Origin: CAYGBW01 sp964348185
GTDB lineage: Bacteria > Desulfobacterota > BSN033 > WVXP01
Direction of reading: 5' to 3'
Assembly: GCA_964348185.1 (NCBI GenBank)
Contig: CAYGBW010000022.1
Location: forward strand, 1 to 9,391
Length of the DNA: 9,391 nt
Position numbers and translations under genes: made by a program. The notes under the pieces are model-generated. The model made no database searches. It was given only the letters and a program-made list of their open reading frames with translations, and had not been told where the DNA came from. Positions 1 through 6,183 of this stretch are shown in pieces (position 1 is the first letter of the stretch; each line of letters opens with the position of its first letter).

Positions 1-239
1 TTTGTCACCGGGGTTCCAGGCGAACTCAGACAACCGCCTCCTACTGAAAGTGTCACCAGGAGGAATCCCAAAATGAGGGCGATCACAAGCCGACCCATTC
101 CGTTAGGGAATTCCCTCCCTGGCAAACCGGGGGTTGCCTCAGGGGTTTTCGAGTCTCCCTTGACCGCAGATGCTTGCGCAGTTGTGAGAGCCCGACCATT
201 CATCATCATCGCAAAAAAAGGGGTGCGTGGATCAGCCAT
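1..239 (-). CDS. N-terminus of a membrane-anchored or lipoprotein gene, probably NlpD-like (partial)
   Basis: This frame is open from an ATG at 239 to the left edge, about 79 codons, and the rest lies outside the window. The first ATG sits 23 bases after the pcm stop and has a GGGAGG ribosome site 10 bases upstream. Residues 48-68 read MGRLVIALILGFLLVTLSVG, followed by GGC and a Ser/Pro/Thr-rich stretch. That is a basic start, a hydrophobic core and then a cysteine, as in lipoprotein signal peptides. The lipobox is weak because Gly rather than Leu sits at -3. If this is a lipoprotein, the in-frame ATG at 98 is the better start, with GGGAGG 14 bases upstream. If 239 is used, the hydrophobic segment would be a signal anchor. 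In many proteobacteria pcm is followed by nlpD, an M23-family murein hydrolase activator, and then rpoS. The NlpD identity is inferred from position only, since no LysM or M23 domain is visible here. Confidence 0.55.
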   Translation of the reverse strand, partial: MADPRTPFFAMMMNGRALTTAQASAVKGDSKTPEATPGLPGREFPNGMGRLVIALILGFLLVTLSVGGGCLSSPGTPVT

Positions 240-262
240 CGCTTTTTGGCCTCCCAGTTTCC

Positions 263-910
263 TCAGACCTCCTCCTTCCACCCATACCTGCCGATCAGTT
301 TGACAAACCGGCACCCTCCGAGGTTCTTTTCGATGAACCCCTTTTCCGTGTGAACGACCTTGAACAGATCCTGTAACCCAGCATCACCCACGGGAATCAC
401 CATACGTCCCCCGAGCGCCAGCTGATCTTTGAGAGGCGTGGGAACTTCTGGAGCTCCGGCGGTGACCATGATCGCATCAAAGGGAGCCTTCTCCTTCCAT
501 CCATAGGTTCCGTCAAAAATCCTGATCTCCACATTGTAGTAATTCAACCGATCCAGGATCCTGCGCGCCTTGGAGGCAAGATCGGTGACCCTTTCAATGG
601 TGTAGATCTTTTCTGCCATTTCCGCGAGAATGGCTGTCTGATAACCCGAACCGGTTCCGATTTCCAGAACCTTCTCATGGCCCTTGAGTTCAAGAGCCTC
701 CGTCATGAGAGCGACCATATATGGTTGAGAGATGGTCTGACTCTGCCCGATGGGGAGGGGATAGTCGTTGTAAGCCTGACCCTGGAGAGCTTCCTCCACG
801 AAAAGGTGCCTGGAGATCTTCCGCATCGCCTCTATAACACGCTGGTCTTTGATACCCCGGGCAACAATCTGCTCGTCCACCATCCGGTTTATTGCCCTAG
901 AGAAATCCAT
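263..910 (-). CDS. pcm: Protein-L-isoaspartate O-methyltransferase
   Basis: A 215-residue cytosolic enzyme that methylates isoaspartyl residues formed by protein ageing, using S-adenosylmethionine, so that they can return to normal aspartate. The family-defining stretch PIGQSQTISQPYM covers residues 53-65, and its Ser61 matches the catalytic serine. The SAM-binding glycine motif VLEIGTGSGYQTAIL is at 81-95, followed by the acidic end of the next strand (IER, 105-107). The sequence FDAIMVTAGAPEVP at 144-157 is also typical. Length is close to the usual 208 or so. The start aligns with the E. coli protein. The nearest Shine-Dalgarno (GGAGGG) lies within the last codons of mutS, 14 bases upstream, and only 10 bases separate the two genes. 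Translational coupling to mutS is therefore likely. It appears to be the middle gene of a mutS-pcm-lipoprotein unit. Confidence 0.97.
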   Translation of the reverse strand: MDFSRAINRMVDEQIVARGIKDQRVIEAMRKISRHLFVEEALQGQAYNDYPLPIGQSQTISQPYMVALMTEALELKGHEKVLEIGTGSGYQTAILAEMAEKIYTIERVTDLASKARRILDRLNYYNVEIRIFDGTYGWKEKAPFDAIMVTAGAPEVPTPLKDQLALGGRMVIPVGDAGLQDLFKVVHTEKGFIEKNLGGCRFVKLIGRYGWKEEV

Positions 911-920
911 CGATCTAGGC

Positions 921-3539
921 CTAACCCTCCTCCTCGATTCGCTTCTTCAGTTCATAGAGCTTATTGATGGCCTCAATGGGGCTGAGGGTGTCAAGGGAAA
1001 TTCGCCTCACTTCTGTCTTGACCCAATCCTCGTCTGAGGAAAAGAAATCGAGTTGGCCTGCGTGGGAGTCTTTTCCCCTTTTCAGGGCGAGTCGTGGGAC
1101 CCCTCCTTTGGTTAGTTCACCTTTTTCCAGATTTCCCAGAATCTCTTTAGCTCGTCCGATCACCGCTTTGGGAAGACCGGCCAGACGAGCCACCTGGATG
1201 CCGTAACTCCGACTGGCACCTCCGGGTACGATCCTTCTCAGGAAGATGATCTCATCATTCCACTCCCTTACGACAAAATTGAAATTCTTGACCCGGGGCT
1301 TTGTAAGGGTCAATTCGGTGAGTTCGTGGTAATGGGTCGCAAACAGGGTTTTGGCCCCCAGACCTGGAGTATCATGGATGTACTCTGCGACAGCCCAAGC
1401 AATACTCAACCCATCGAAGGTGCTCGTCCCCCTTCCGATCTCGTCCAAGATGATCAGACTTCTCGGCGTCGCCTCACTGAGAATGCGGGCTGTCTCCATC
1501 ATCTCCACCATAAAGGTCGACTGACCTCGAACGAGGTTGTCCGAGGCCCCTACCCTCGTGAAAATGCGGTCAACCACTCCAATGGTTGCAGATTCAGCAG
1601 GGACGAAACTGCCGATCTGAGCCAGCAGGACGATCAGGGCGACCTGTCGCAAGAAAGTAGACTTTCCGGCCATGTTTAGACCGGTGATGATCAGGAGCTG
1701 ATTCTCCCGACAGTCACAGCACACGTCATTGGGGACAAAAACCTCAGAGGGACGAAGCTGTTCGACCACAGGATGGCGACCACCCCGGATAAGAATCTCT
1801 GTGCCATTATTCAGGCATGGCCGGGTGTAGTTATGATGATCCGCCACCTCGGCGAATGATGACAGGACGTCGAGGTGCCCGAGGTTCGATGCGGTCTGCT
1901 GAATCCTCTGGCCCTCCATGGAAACTCTCCCGCGGATTTCGTCAAACAGCTCGTACTCGAGCCGGTTTATTTTCTCCTCAGCTCCGAGGACCCGGGATTC
2001 AAACTCTTTGAGCCGCGGTGTGATGAACCGTTCAGCATTGGTGAGGGTCTGCTTTCTAAGGTAGTCCGCTGGAACCCGGTCGAGGTAGGTTTTGGTGATT
2101 TCGATATAATAGCCGAAAACCTGGTTGAAACGTACCTTGAGGGAGGCGATGCCGGTACGGTCCTTTTCCTCCTTTTCCAAGCGGGCAATCCATGTTTTGC
2201 CCTCCCGAATCACCTGTCTGAGTTCGTCCAGCTCTCTGCTGTAGCCTTCCTTGATGATCCCACCCTCTTTCAGCGTCAGAGGCGCATCTTCCCGAATGCT
2301 TTGTTCGATAACTTCCCCCACGTCCTGGAGATCGTCCAGGCCGGCTGAGATCTTTTCAAGAAGCGCTGTCTCAAACCCCCGAAGGACCTCCCTGATCTTT
2401 GGGAGCCTAGAGATAGACGTCTTCAAGGACAGAAGATCCCTCCCATTGGCCCGCCCCAGGGTGATCCGCGTATTCAATCGCTCCAAGTCGTAGACGTCTT
2501 TGAGAAATTCCCGAAGATCCAGACGCTCCATCTTTTTCTCGATGAGTTCTCCGACAGCATCGAGGCGTCGCTCGATTTCGTTGAGATCCAGGGAGGGATA
2601 GAGCAACCAGTGGCGAACCATTCTCGCTCCCATGGCCGTCACAGAGTCATCCAAGAGACCCAGCAGTGATCCCTTGACCCTTCCTTCGGTCAGGCTCTGT
2701 GTCAGTTCCAGATTTCGTCTGGTGGGTTCGTCGACCACCATGTAATCCCGGACGCGAAAATGAGTGATAGGTTTGAGATGGGAAAGGGTGGATCGTTGAT
2801 TCTCCTTGATGTATCGAAGCGCCGCTCCCGCGGCCATCAAAACCCCTTCAGTGTTGGGTCCATCAAGGCCGGTCCCTTCCAGGGAATGGTAGTGTTCTTC
2901 GAGGGACAATCGTGCCTCTCTGAGATCAAAATAGGCATTCGGAAGGATGTTGAGAAAACCCCTTCCCATGGCCTGCTTCAAGGAATCGAATCCAGGAATC
3001 TGTTGTAGATTCGCCTGGAGGAGGATCTCCCGAGGATCGCTCCTCGCAGCTTCGGTTAGGAGGCTCTCAAGATTCTCCACCTGACAAACCTCGAACTCGC
3101 CCGTAGAAAAATCCAGGAGAGCCACCCCAAATCGACTTCCATTCTGGGAGATCGCCATGAGATAGTTGTTCGATTTCGCCTCAAGATTGTCACCGTCGAC
3201 AGCGGTGCCGGGGGTAATGACTCGGACGACCTCTCTCCTGACAAGTCCTTTTGTCTGTTTTGGATCTTCGGTCTGCTCGCATATGGCAACTTTATAGCCC
3301 CGCTGAATCAGCCGGGCGATGTACGAATCCGCAGCGTGATGGGGAACGCCGCAGAGAGGCACACTCTCCTCCTCCCCCTTATTCCTGGATGTCAAAGTGA
3401 TCTCCAACTCCCGGGAAGCCACCTCCGCATCCTCGAAGAACATCTCGTAGAAGTCTCCCATTCGGTAGAAGAGAATCGCGTCCGGATACTGGCTCTTGAT
3501 CCGGAGATACTGTTCGATCATGGGGGTGCGCACGGCCAT
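921..3539 (-). CDS. mutS: DNA mismatch repair ATPase MutS
   Basis: A full-length 872-residue MutS1-type protein that binds mismatches and starts repair by recruiting MutL. The mismatch-contacting Phe-X-Glu motif is at 30-32 inside GDFYEMF. Domain order is mismatch binding (about 1-115), connector, core and lever (about 260-540), then the ATPase. Walker A is GLNMAGKST at 620-628, the family signature GASDNLVRGQSTF at 664-676, Walker B LIILDEIGRGTST at 695-707, and the His loop THYHEL at 735-740. Near the end, QLDFF at 829-833 resembles a sliding-clamp binding peptide, and residues 850-870 form the C-terminal helical module that mediates dimer or tetramer contact. The start at 3539 has GAGG 9 bases upstream (CGAGGATCATTAG before ATG), and the residues from TPMIEQYL onward align with E. 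coli MutS. A candidate promoter lies just upstream. MutL is not in the window. Confidence 0.98.
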   Translation of the reverse strand: MAVRTPMIEQYLRIKSQYPDAILFYRMGDFYEMFFEDAEVASRELEITLTSRNKGEEESVPLCGVPHHAADSYIARLIQRGYKVAICEQTEDPKQTKGLVRREVVRVITPGTAVDGDNLEAKSNNYLMAISQNGSRFGVALLDFSTGEFEVCQVENLESLLTEAARSDPREILLQANLQQIPGFDSLKQAMGRGFLNILPNAYFDLREARLSLEEHYHSLEGTGLDGPNTEGVLMAAGAALRYIKENQRSTLSHLKPITHFRVRDYMVVDEPTRRNLELTQSLTEGRVKGSLLGLLDDSVTAMGARMVRHWLLYPSLDLNEIERRLDAVGELIEKKMERLDLREFLKDVYDLERLNTRITLGRANGRDLLSLKTSISRLPKIREVLRGFETALLEKISAGLDDLQDVGEVIEQSIREDAPLTLKEGGIIKEGYSRELDELRQVIREGKTWIARLEKEEKDRTGIASLKVRFNQVFGYYIEITKTYLDRVPADYLRKQTLTNAERFITPRLKEFESRVLGAEEKINRLEYELFDEIRGRVSMEGQRIQQTASNLGHLDVLSSFAEVADHHNYTRPCLNNGTEILIRGGRHPVVEQLRPSEVFVPNDVCCDCRENQLLIITGLNMAGKSTFLRQVALIVLLAQIGSFVPAESATIGVVDRIFTRVGASDNLVRGQSTFMVEMMETARILSEATPRSLIILDEIGRGTSTFDGLSIAWAVAEYIHDTPGLGAKTLFATHYHELTELTLTKPRVKNFNFVVREWNDEIIFLRRIVPGGASRSYGIQVARLAGLPKAVIGRAKEILGNLEKGELTKGGVPRLALKRGKDSHAGQLDFFSSDEDWVKTEVRRISLDTLSPIEAINKLYELKKRIEEEG

Positions 3540-3580
3540 CTAATGATCCTCGAGGTATCCAGAAAATCAACTCCCAACTA

Positions 3581-3609
3581 AATTTAGCAGAATGAAGGGG
3601 AAAAGTAAA
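3581..3609 (-). promoter_or_regulatory. Candidate sigma70 promoter for mutS-pcm
   Basis: Reading the minus strand, TTTACT (3609-3604) is followed after exactly 17 bases by TAAATT (3586-3581), with TGC directly before it as in an extended -10. Each hexamer matches the consensus at 4 of 6 positions. The predicted transcript start near 3574 would give a leader of about 35 bases before mutS. No terminator with a U tract was seen after argC, so mutS may also receive read-through. Confidence 0.5.
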
Positions 3610-3683
3610 AACGAAAAGAACGAAGGGGGGTACATCGGTTTTCAGGGGTGAGGAGCCATGGGGTGCGGGAAGCTTGAATGCAA

Positions 3684-3711
3684 CGTTTCACGCTGTGGTC
3701 CCATTGAAACG
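3684..3711 (-). other. Inverted repeat in the argC-mutS gap
   Basis: Perfect 7-bp arms CGTTTCA and TGAAACG are separated by 14 bases, about 40 bases after the argC stop. No run of T follows on the minus strand, so it does not qualify as a canonical intrinsic terminator. It could be a weak transcript-end structure or an operator. The rest of the 213-base gap holds a purine-rich tract right after argC and the mutS promoter candidate. Confidence 0.3.
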
Positions 3712-3752
3712 GCCAGAATGAATCTCTCCCTCTCCTTTCTCCTTCTTCTGTT

Positions 3753-4790
3753 CTATGGGAAAAGGGCGATTCCAGCCAAACCCTCCCTTTCAGGAAATCC
3801 GCACATGAGATTCATGTTCTGTACCGCTTGGCCAGAGGCGCCCTTGGTTAGGTTGTCAATGGCGCTGACAATGACTCCACTCCTGCCGTCATCGGCCACT
3901 TTCAAACCGATGTCACAGAAGTTCGACCCCCTCACGTCGGAGACGTTCGGATACTCTCCCCCGGGACAGATCCTAACAAAAAACTCCCCTTTGTAGAACC
4001 TCGAATATAGGGCCAGCACCCCCTCTGTATCTTGCCTCTGTTTAAGCCTCACATAGATGGTGCTTAGAATTCCTCGGTCCATAGGAACGAGGTGGGGCAC
4101 AAAGACCGTGTAGACGGACTCCTGGGCGAGTTGGGTGAGTTCCTGTTCAATCTCAGGGCAGTGGCGATGCTCCAGCACCTTGTATGGCTTGAGCCCCTCA
4201 TTCACCTCACAGTAGAGGCTTCCGAGTGTGGGGTCACGACCTGCCCCGCTTACGCCAGACTTGGCATCGATTACAATCTGAGAGAGATCCACTAGCCTCT
4301 CCTTTACCAGGGGGGCCAAGGCCAGGATGGCTCCTGTGGCGTAACAGCCGGGGTTCCCCACAAGGCGAGCCCTCCGGATAACCTCCCTGTTGAGCTCTGG
4401 AAGGCCGTAAACGGCCTCTCTGAGCAGGGTCTCGCATACATGGGGCCGATACCACTGTTCATACACCTGGGGATCTCTCAACCGAAAATCAGCACTGAGG
4501 TCGACCACTTTTTTCCCTCGCCTGTGAAACTCGGGAACCACCTCCATGGCCGTCTTGTGAGGAACCGCAGTAAAGATAAAGTCGGATTTTTCAGCGATCC
4601 TGTCAAAGTCAAGGGGCTCACAGATCAGATCGGTATGGGTCTTCAGAGCAGGGAAGACTCTGTCGATGGCAAGACCCTCATACCTTCGGGAGGTTAGAGC
4701 TGAAGCTCGGGCCAAAGGGTGTTGGAGGAGAATCCGAAGCAACTCCATCCCCGTATATCCCGTAGCCCCAACAATACCGACGTTGAGCAT
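3753..4790 (-). CDS. argC: N-acetyl-gamma-glutamyl-phosphate reductase
   Basis: A 345-residue cytosolic NADPH-dependent enzyme catalysing the third step of arginine biosynthesis, the reduction of N-acetylglutamyl phosphate to the semialdehyde. The N-terminal Rossmann motif GIVGATGYTGMELLR is at 5-19. The active-site cysteine is Cys149 in GNPGCYATG (146-154), followed by the family stretch DAKSGVSGAGR at 175-185. HRHCPEIEQE at 208-217 contains the expected catalytic histidine. Length fits the common ArgC form of about 345 residues. The start has an ideal ribosome site, AGGAG 8 bases upstream at 4799-4803. It is the only arginine gene here. It follows the rpsI terminator and a repeat cluster, with no promoter that I could recognise. 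No arginine-repressor operator was identified. Confidence 0.97.
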   Translation of the reverse strand: MLNVGIVGATGYTGMELLRILLQHPLARASALTSRRYEGLAIDRVFPALKTHTDLICEPLDFDRIAEKSDFIFTAVPHKTAMEVVPEFHRRGKKVVDLSADFRLRDPQVYEQWYRPHVCETLLREAVYGLPELNREVIRRARLVGNPGCYATGAILALAPLVKERLVDLSQIVIDAKSGVSGAGRDPTLGSLYCEVNEGLKPYKVLEHRHCPEIEQELTQLAQESVYTVFVPHLVPMDRGILSTIYVRLKQRQDTEGVLALYSRFYKGEFFVRICPGGEYPNVSDVRGSNFCDIGLKVADDGRSGVIVSAIDNLTKGASGQAVQNMNLMCGFPEREGLAGIALFP

Positions 4791-4807
4791 CCGTCTTTCT
4801 CCTTGGG

Positions 4808-4930
4808 AGGTTCGAATTGGTCAAAGCGTTTGACCCTCGCCTTCGGCGAGCTCGTTCGAAACGACAACGTTCAAATCGTTCGAGCCGTTTGAACGACTCA
4901 GGGTGATCGAGCGACTCGACCAACTTGAAC
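4808..4930 (-). repeat. Degenerate 9-bp palindromic tandem repeat cluster
   Basis: On the minus strand, seven 9-mers lie end to end from 4930 to 4868: GTTCAAGTT, GGTCGAGTC, GCTCGATCA, CCCTGAGTC, GTTCAAACG, GCTCGAACG, ATTTGAACG. After a 6-base interruption come TTTCGAACG, AGCTCGCCG and AAGGCGAGG, and then units of the same style (GTCAAACGC, TTTGACCAA, TTCGAACCT) down to 4808. The core is TCGA, TCAA or TTGA in a fixed phase. Because cores are self-complementary, neighbouring units form small hairpins, for example CTCGCC-GAA-GGCGAG and GGTCAAA-CGC-TTTGACC. The cluster lies between the rpsI terminator and the argC ribosome site, so it would sit in any argC leader. Its function is unknown. Confidence 0.75.
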
Positions 4931-4941
4931 AGCGTTTTGCA

Positions 4942-4967
4942 ATAAAAAAGAGGCCCGGAGGCCTCCT
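4942..4967 (-). terminator. Intrinsic terminator after rpsI
   Basis: On the minus strand a GC-rich stem GAGGCC / GGCCTC with loop TCCG (4965-4950), extendable by a G·T and an A-T pair, is followed at once by TTTTTTATT. It begins about six bases after the rpsI stop. This is a textbook Rho-independent terminator closing the rplM-rpsI operon. Confidence 0.92.
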
Positions 4968-4971
4968 GAAT

Positions 4972-5361
4972 CTATCGCTTGGAGTACTGAAAGCTCGCCC
5001 GGGCGCCCCTCCTGCCGTATTTCTTTCTCTCCTTGACGCGCGGGTCGCGGGTGAGAAAACCCTCTTTCTTCAGGACATCACGGAACTCTGGATTAAACTC
5101 CAAAAGTGCCCTGGCGATTCCGTGCTTGATCGCTCCAGCCTGTCCGGACATCCCTCCGCCACGGACATTGGCGTAAACATCGAACTTTCCCAGGGTTTCG
5201 GTCACCTCAAAGGGCTGATTGATGATCATCTTGAGCGTTTCTCTCCCGAAGAACTCATCAAGGTTTCTCCTGTTCACCTCGAATGTACCCTCTCCAGACT
5301 GTAGCCAGACCCGGGCAATCGACGTCTTCCGCCTTCCTGTTGCGTAGTATTTCTCGACCAT
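4972..5361 (-). CDS. rpsI: 30S ribosomal protein S9
   Basis: A 129-residue small-subunit protein (uS9) whose basic C-terminal tail reaches the P-site tRNA. The N-terminal YYATGRRKTSIARV (5-18), the central GGGMSGQAGAIKHGI (68-82) and the end SKR are diagnostic. Between them is the basic RDPRVKERKKYGRRGAR stretch. The open frame extends 10 codons further upstream to 5391, but the start at 5361 is chosen. It has GGAGGAG immediately upstream and gives the standard family length, whereas the extension has no homologous counterpart in S9. It is co-directional with rplM, its usual partner, but 260 bases away, and it is followed by the operon terminator. Confidence 0.97.
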   Translation of the reverse strand: MVEKYYATGRRKTSIARVWLQSGEGTFEVNRRNLDEFFGRETLKMIINQPFEVTETLGKFDVYANVRGGGMSGQAGAIKHGIARALLEFNPEFRDVLKKEGFLTRDPRVKERKKYGRRGARASFQYSKR

Positions 5362-5363
5362 AT

Positions 5364-5370
5364 CTCCTCC
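5364..5370 (-). promoter_or_regulatory. Ribosome binding site fixing the rpsI start
   Basis: GGAGGAG lies just before the ATG at 5361, with GGAGG four bases from the start codon. No comparable site precedes the upstream ATG at 5391. This supports the shorter, family-standard S9. Confidence 0.8.
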
Positions 5371-5383
5371 GTAACCCCAGGGG

Positions 5384-5404
5384 TCAGTCATCAGTAGTCA
5401 GTGT
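5384..5404 (+). repeat. Three-unit 7-bp tandem repeat in the rplM-rpsI spacer
   Basis: On the plus strand the units are TCAGTCA, TCAGTAG and TCAGTGT, with TCAGT recurring at an exact 7-base period. It lies about 23 bases upstream of the rpsI start and would be in the operon transcript as a TGA-rich stretch. No function is known. Confidence 0.55.
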
Positions 5405-5537
5405 TCAAGCTCTTCCAGGATGGTCTCAAAATGCGCACTATCTCAGTCCCATAGCGATCAAGACGGCCCTTTTGAACCGTTCATCCCCTTTACCTTGAAG
5501 GTCAGCTTTTGGGTGTTTTGACAACTTTGGCTAATCC

Positions 5538-5555
5538 ACGGTCACTGAAGACCGT
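5538..5555 (-). other. Hairpin in the rplM-rpsI spacer
   Basis: Perfect 6-bp arms ACGGTC and GACCGT have a 6-base loop and no T run after them on the minus strand, so this is not an intrinsic terminator. It could be a processing site or protein-binding site in the operon mRNA. The remainder of the 260-base spacer (5362-5621) also holds a 7-base direct repeat (CGTCTAC at 5593 and 5610) and no coding frame that I would support. Confidence 0.35.
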
Positions 5556-5621
5556 CAACTGTATAAGAATTCCCCCCTGGGGATCATTGAATCGTCTACT
5601 CCAAACCCCCGTCTACACGGC

Positions 5622-6050
5622 TCAGATTTCCAGGGGTTGAGGCTGTTGGGCCTGGTGGGGGTGGTCAGGACCTCTATAGACCTTCAACTTCTTGAACATC
5701 TTTCTTCCAAGAGGATTTTTTGGAAGCATCCCCTTCACCGCTTCCCTCAGGACCCTCTCTGGTTTCGTGGCCAAGACCGCTTTCGCAGTTGTCGACTTCA
5801 GGCCGCCAGGATACCCCGTGTGGGAGTAGTAGACCTTCCGCTCCATCTTCTTCGCGGTTAACCGGATCTTGTCGGCATTGACCACCACAACAAAGTCGCC
5901 CGTATCGACGTGGGGGGTGTAGATGGGTTTTGTCTTCCCCCTCAGAATCCTTGCCAACTCAGTGGCCAACCGGCCCAGCACCTTTCCCGTCCCATCCACG
6001 AGGTACCAGGTTCGTTCAATCTCGTCTTTTTTCGCACTGAAGGTTTTCAT
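5622..6050 (-). CDS. rplM: 50S ribosomal protein L13
   Basis: A 142-residue large-subunit protein (uL13), an early assembly protein that binds 23S rRNA. The N-terminus MKTFSAK, GRLATELARILRGK (26-39), HVDTGDFVVVVNADKI (47-62) and GMLPKNPLGRKMFKKLKVY in the C-terminal third all match the family, as do the ending residues QPQPLEI. The length equals that of the E. coli protein. The open frame extends 11 codons upstream to 6083, but that ATG falls inside the -10 box of the promoter below, so the start is 6050. The Shine-Dalgarno is weak (GGA about seven bases upstream). It is the first gene of the rplM-rpsI operon. Confidence 0.97.
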   Translation of the reverse strand: MKTFSAKKDEIERTWYLVDGTGKVLGRLATELARILRGKTKPIYTPHVDTGDFVVVVNADKIRLTAKKMERKVYYSHTGYPGGLKSTTAKAVLATKPERVLREAVKGMLPKNPLGRKMFKKLKVYRGPDHPHQAQQPQPLEI

Positions 6051-6082
6051 GATTCCAGTCCCGTTATTCCGACATAGATTCA

Positions 6083-6111
6083 AAGATAAGAGATTGTCTT
6101 CCCATTGTCAA
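6083..6111 (-). promoter_or_regulatory. Strong sigma70-type promoter for rplM-rpsI
   Basis: On the minus strand a perfect -35 box TTGACA (6111-6106) is followed after 17 bases by TATCTT (6088-6083), which matches the -10 consensus at 4 of 6 positions. Transcription would start near 6076, giving a leader of about 26 bases before the rplM ATG at 6050. This is the best promoter in the window and suits a ribosomal protein operon. Confidence 0.8.
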
Positions 6112-6156
6112 GACCAGCCCGCACCGCTGGCCCAACGTCGGCTAATTTCCCCAGCG
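6112..6156 (-). other. Overlapping alternative hairpins between secF and the rplM promoter
   Basis: On the minus strand CGCTGG (6156-6151) can pair with CCAGCG (6130-6125). The same CCAGC can instead pair with GCTGG (6118-6114) across a 7-base loop. The two pairings exclude each other. Neither is followed by a T run. The structure directly abuts the -35 box of the rplM promoter. It may end or process the secDF transcript, but this is only a structural observation. Confidence 0.35.
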
Positions 6157-6183
6157 TTCCACGGAGAATTGACTAATAAGCCC

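Noticed and set aside
3684..3711. Intrinsic terminator after argC
   Set aside because: The arms are short with a 14-base loop and no T run follows on the transcribed strand.
4678..4923. Minus-strand 81-codon frame rich in Arg, Phe and Glu upstream of argC
   Set aside because: Its repetitive look (FKRLERFERCRFER) comes from the 9-bp repeat read in one frame. It overlaps argC out of frame and lacks a ribosome site.
4808..4930. CRISPR array near argC
   Set aside because: Units are 9 bases, contiguous and degenerate, with no spacers and no cas genes.
5362..5391. N-terminal extension of S9 to the ATG at 5391
   Set aside because: It has no ribosome site and no counterpart in the family, and a strong site sits immediately before 5361.
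6051..6083. N-terminal extension of L13 to the ATG at 6083
   Set aside because: That ATG lies inside the -10 box of the rplM promoter, so it would not be in the transcript. L13 proteins begin at MKTF.
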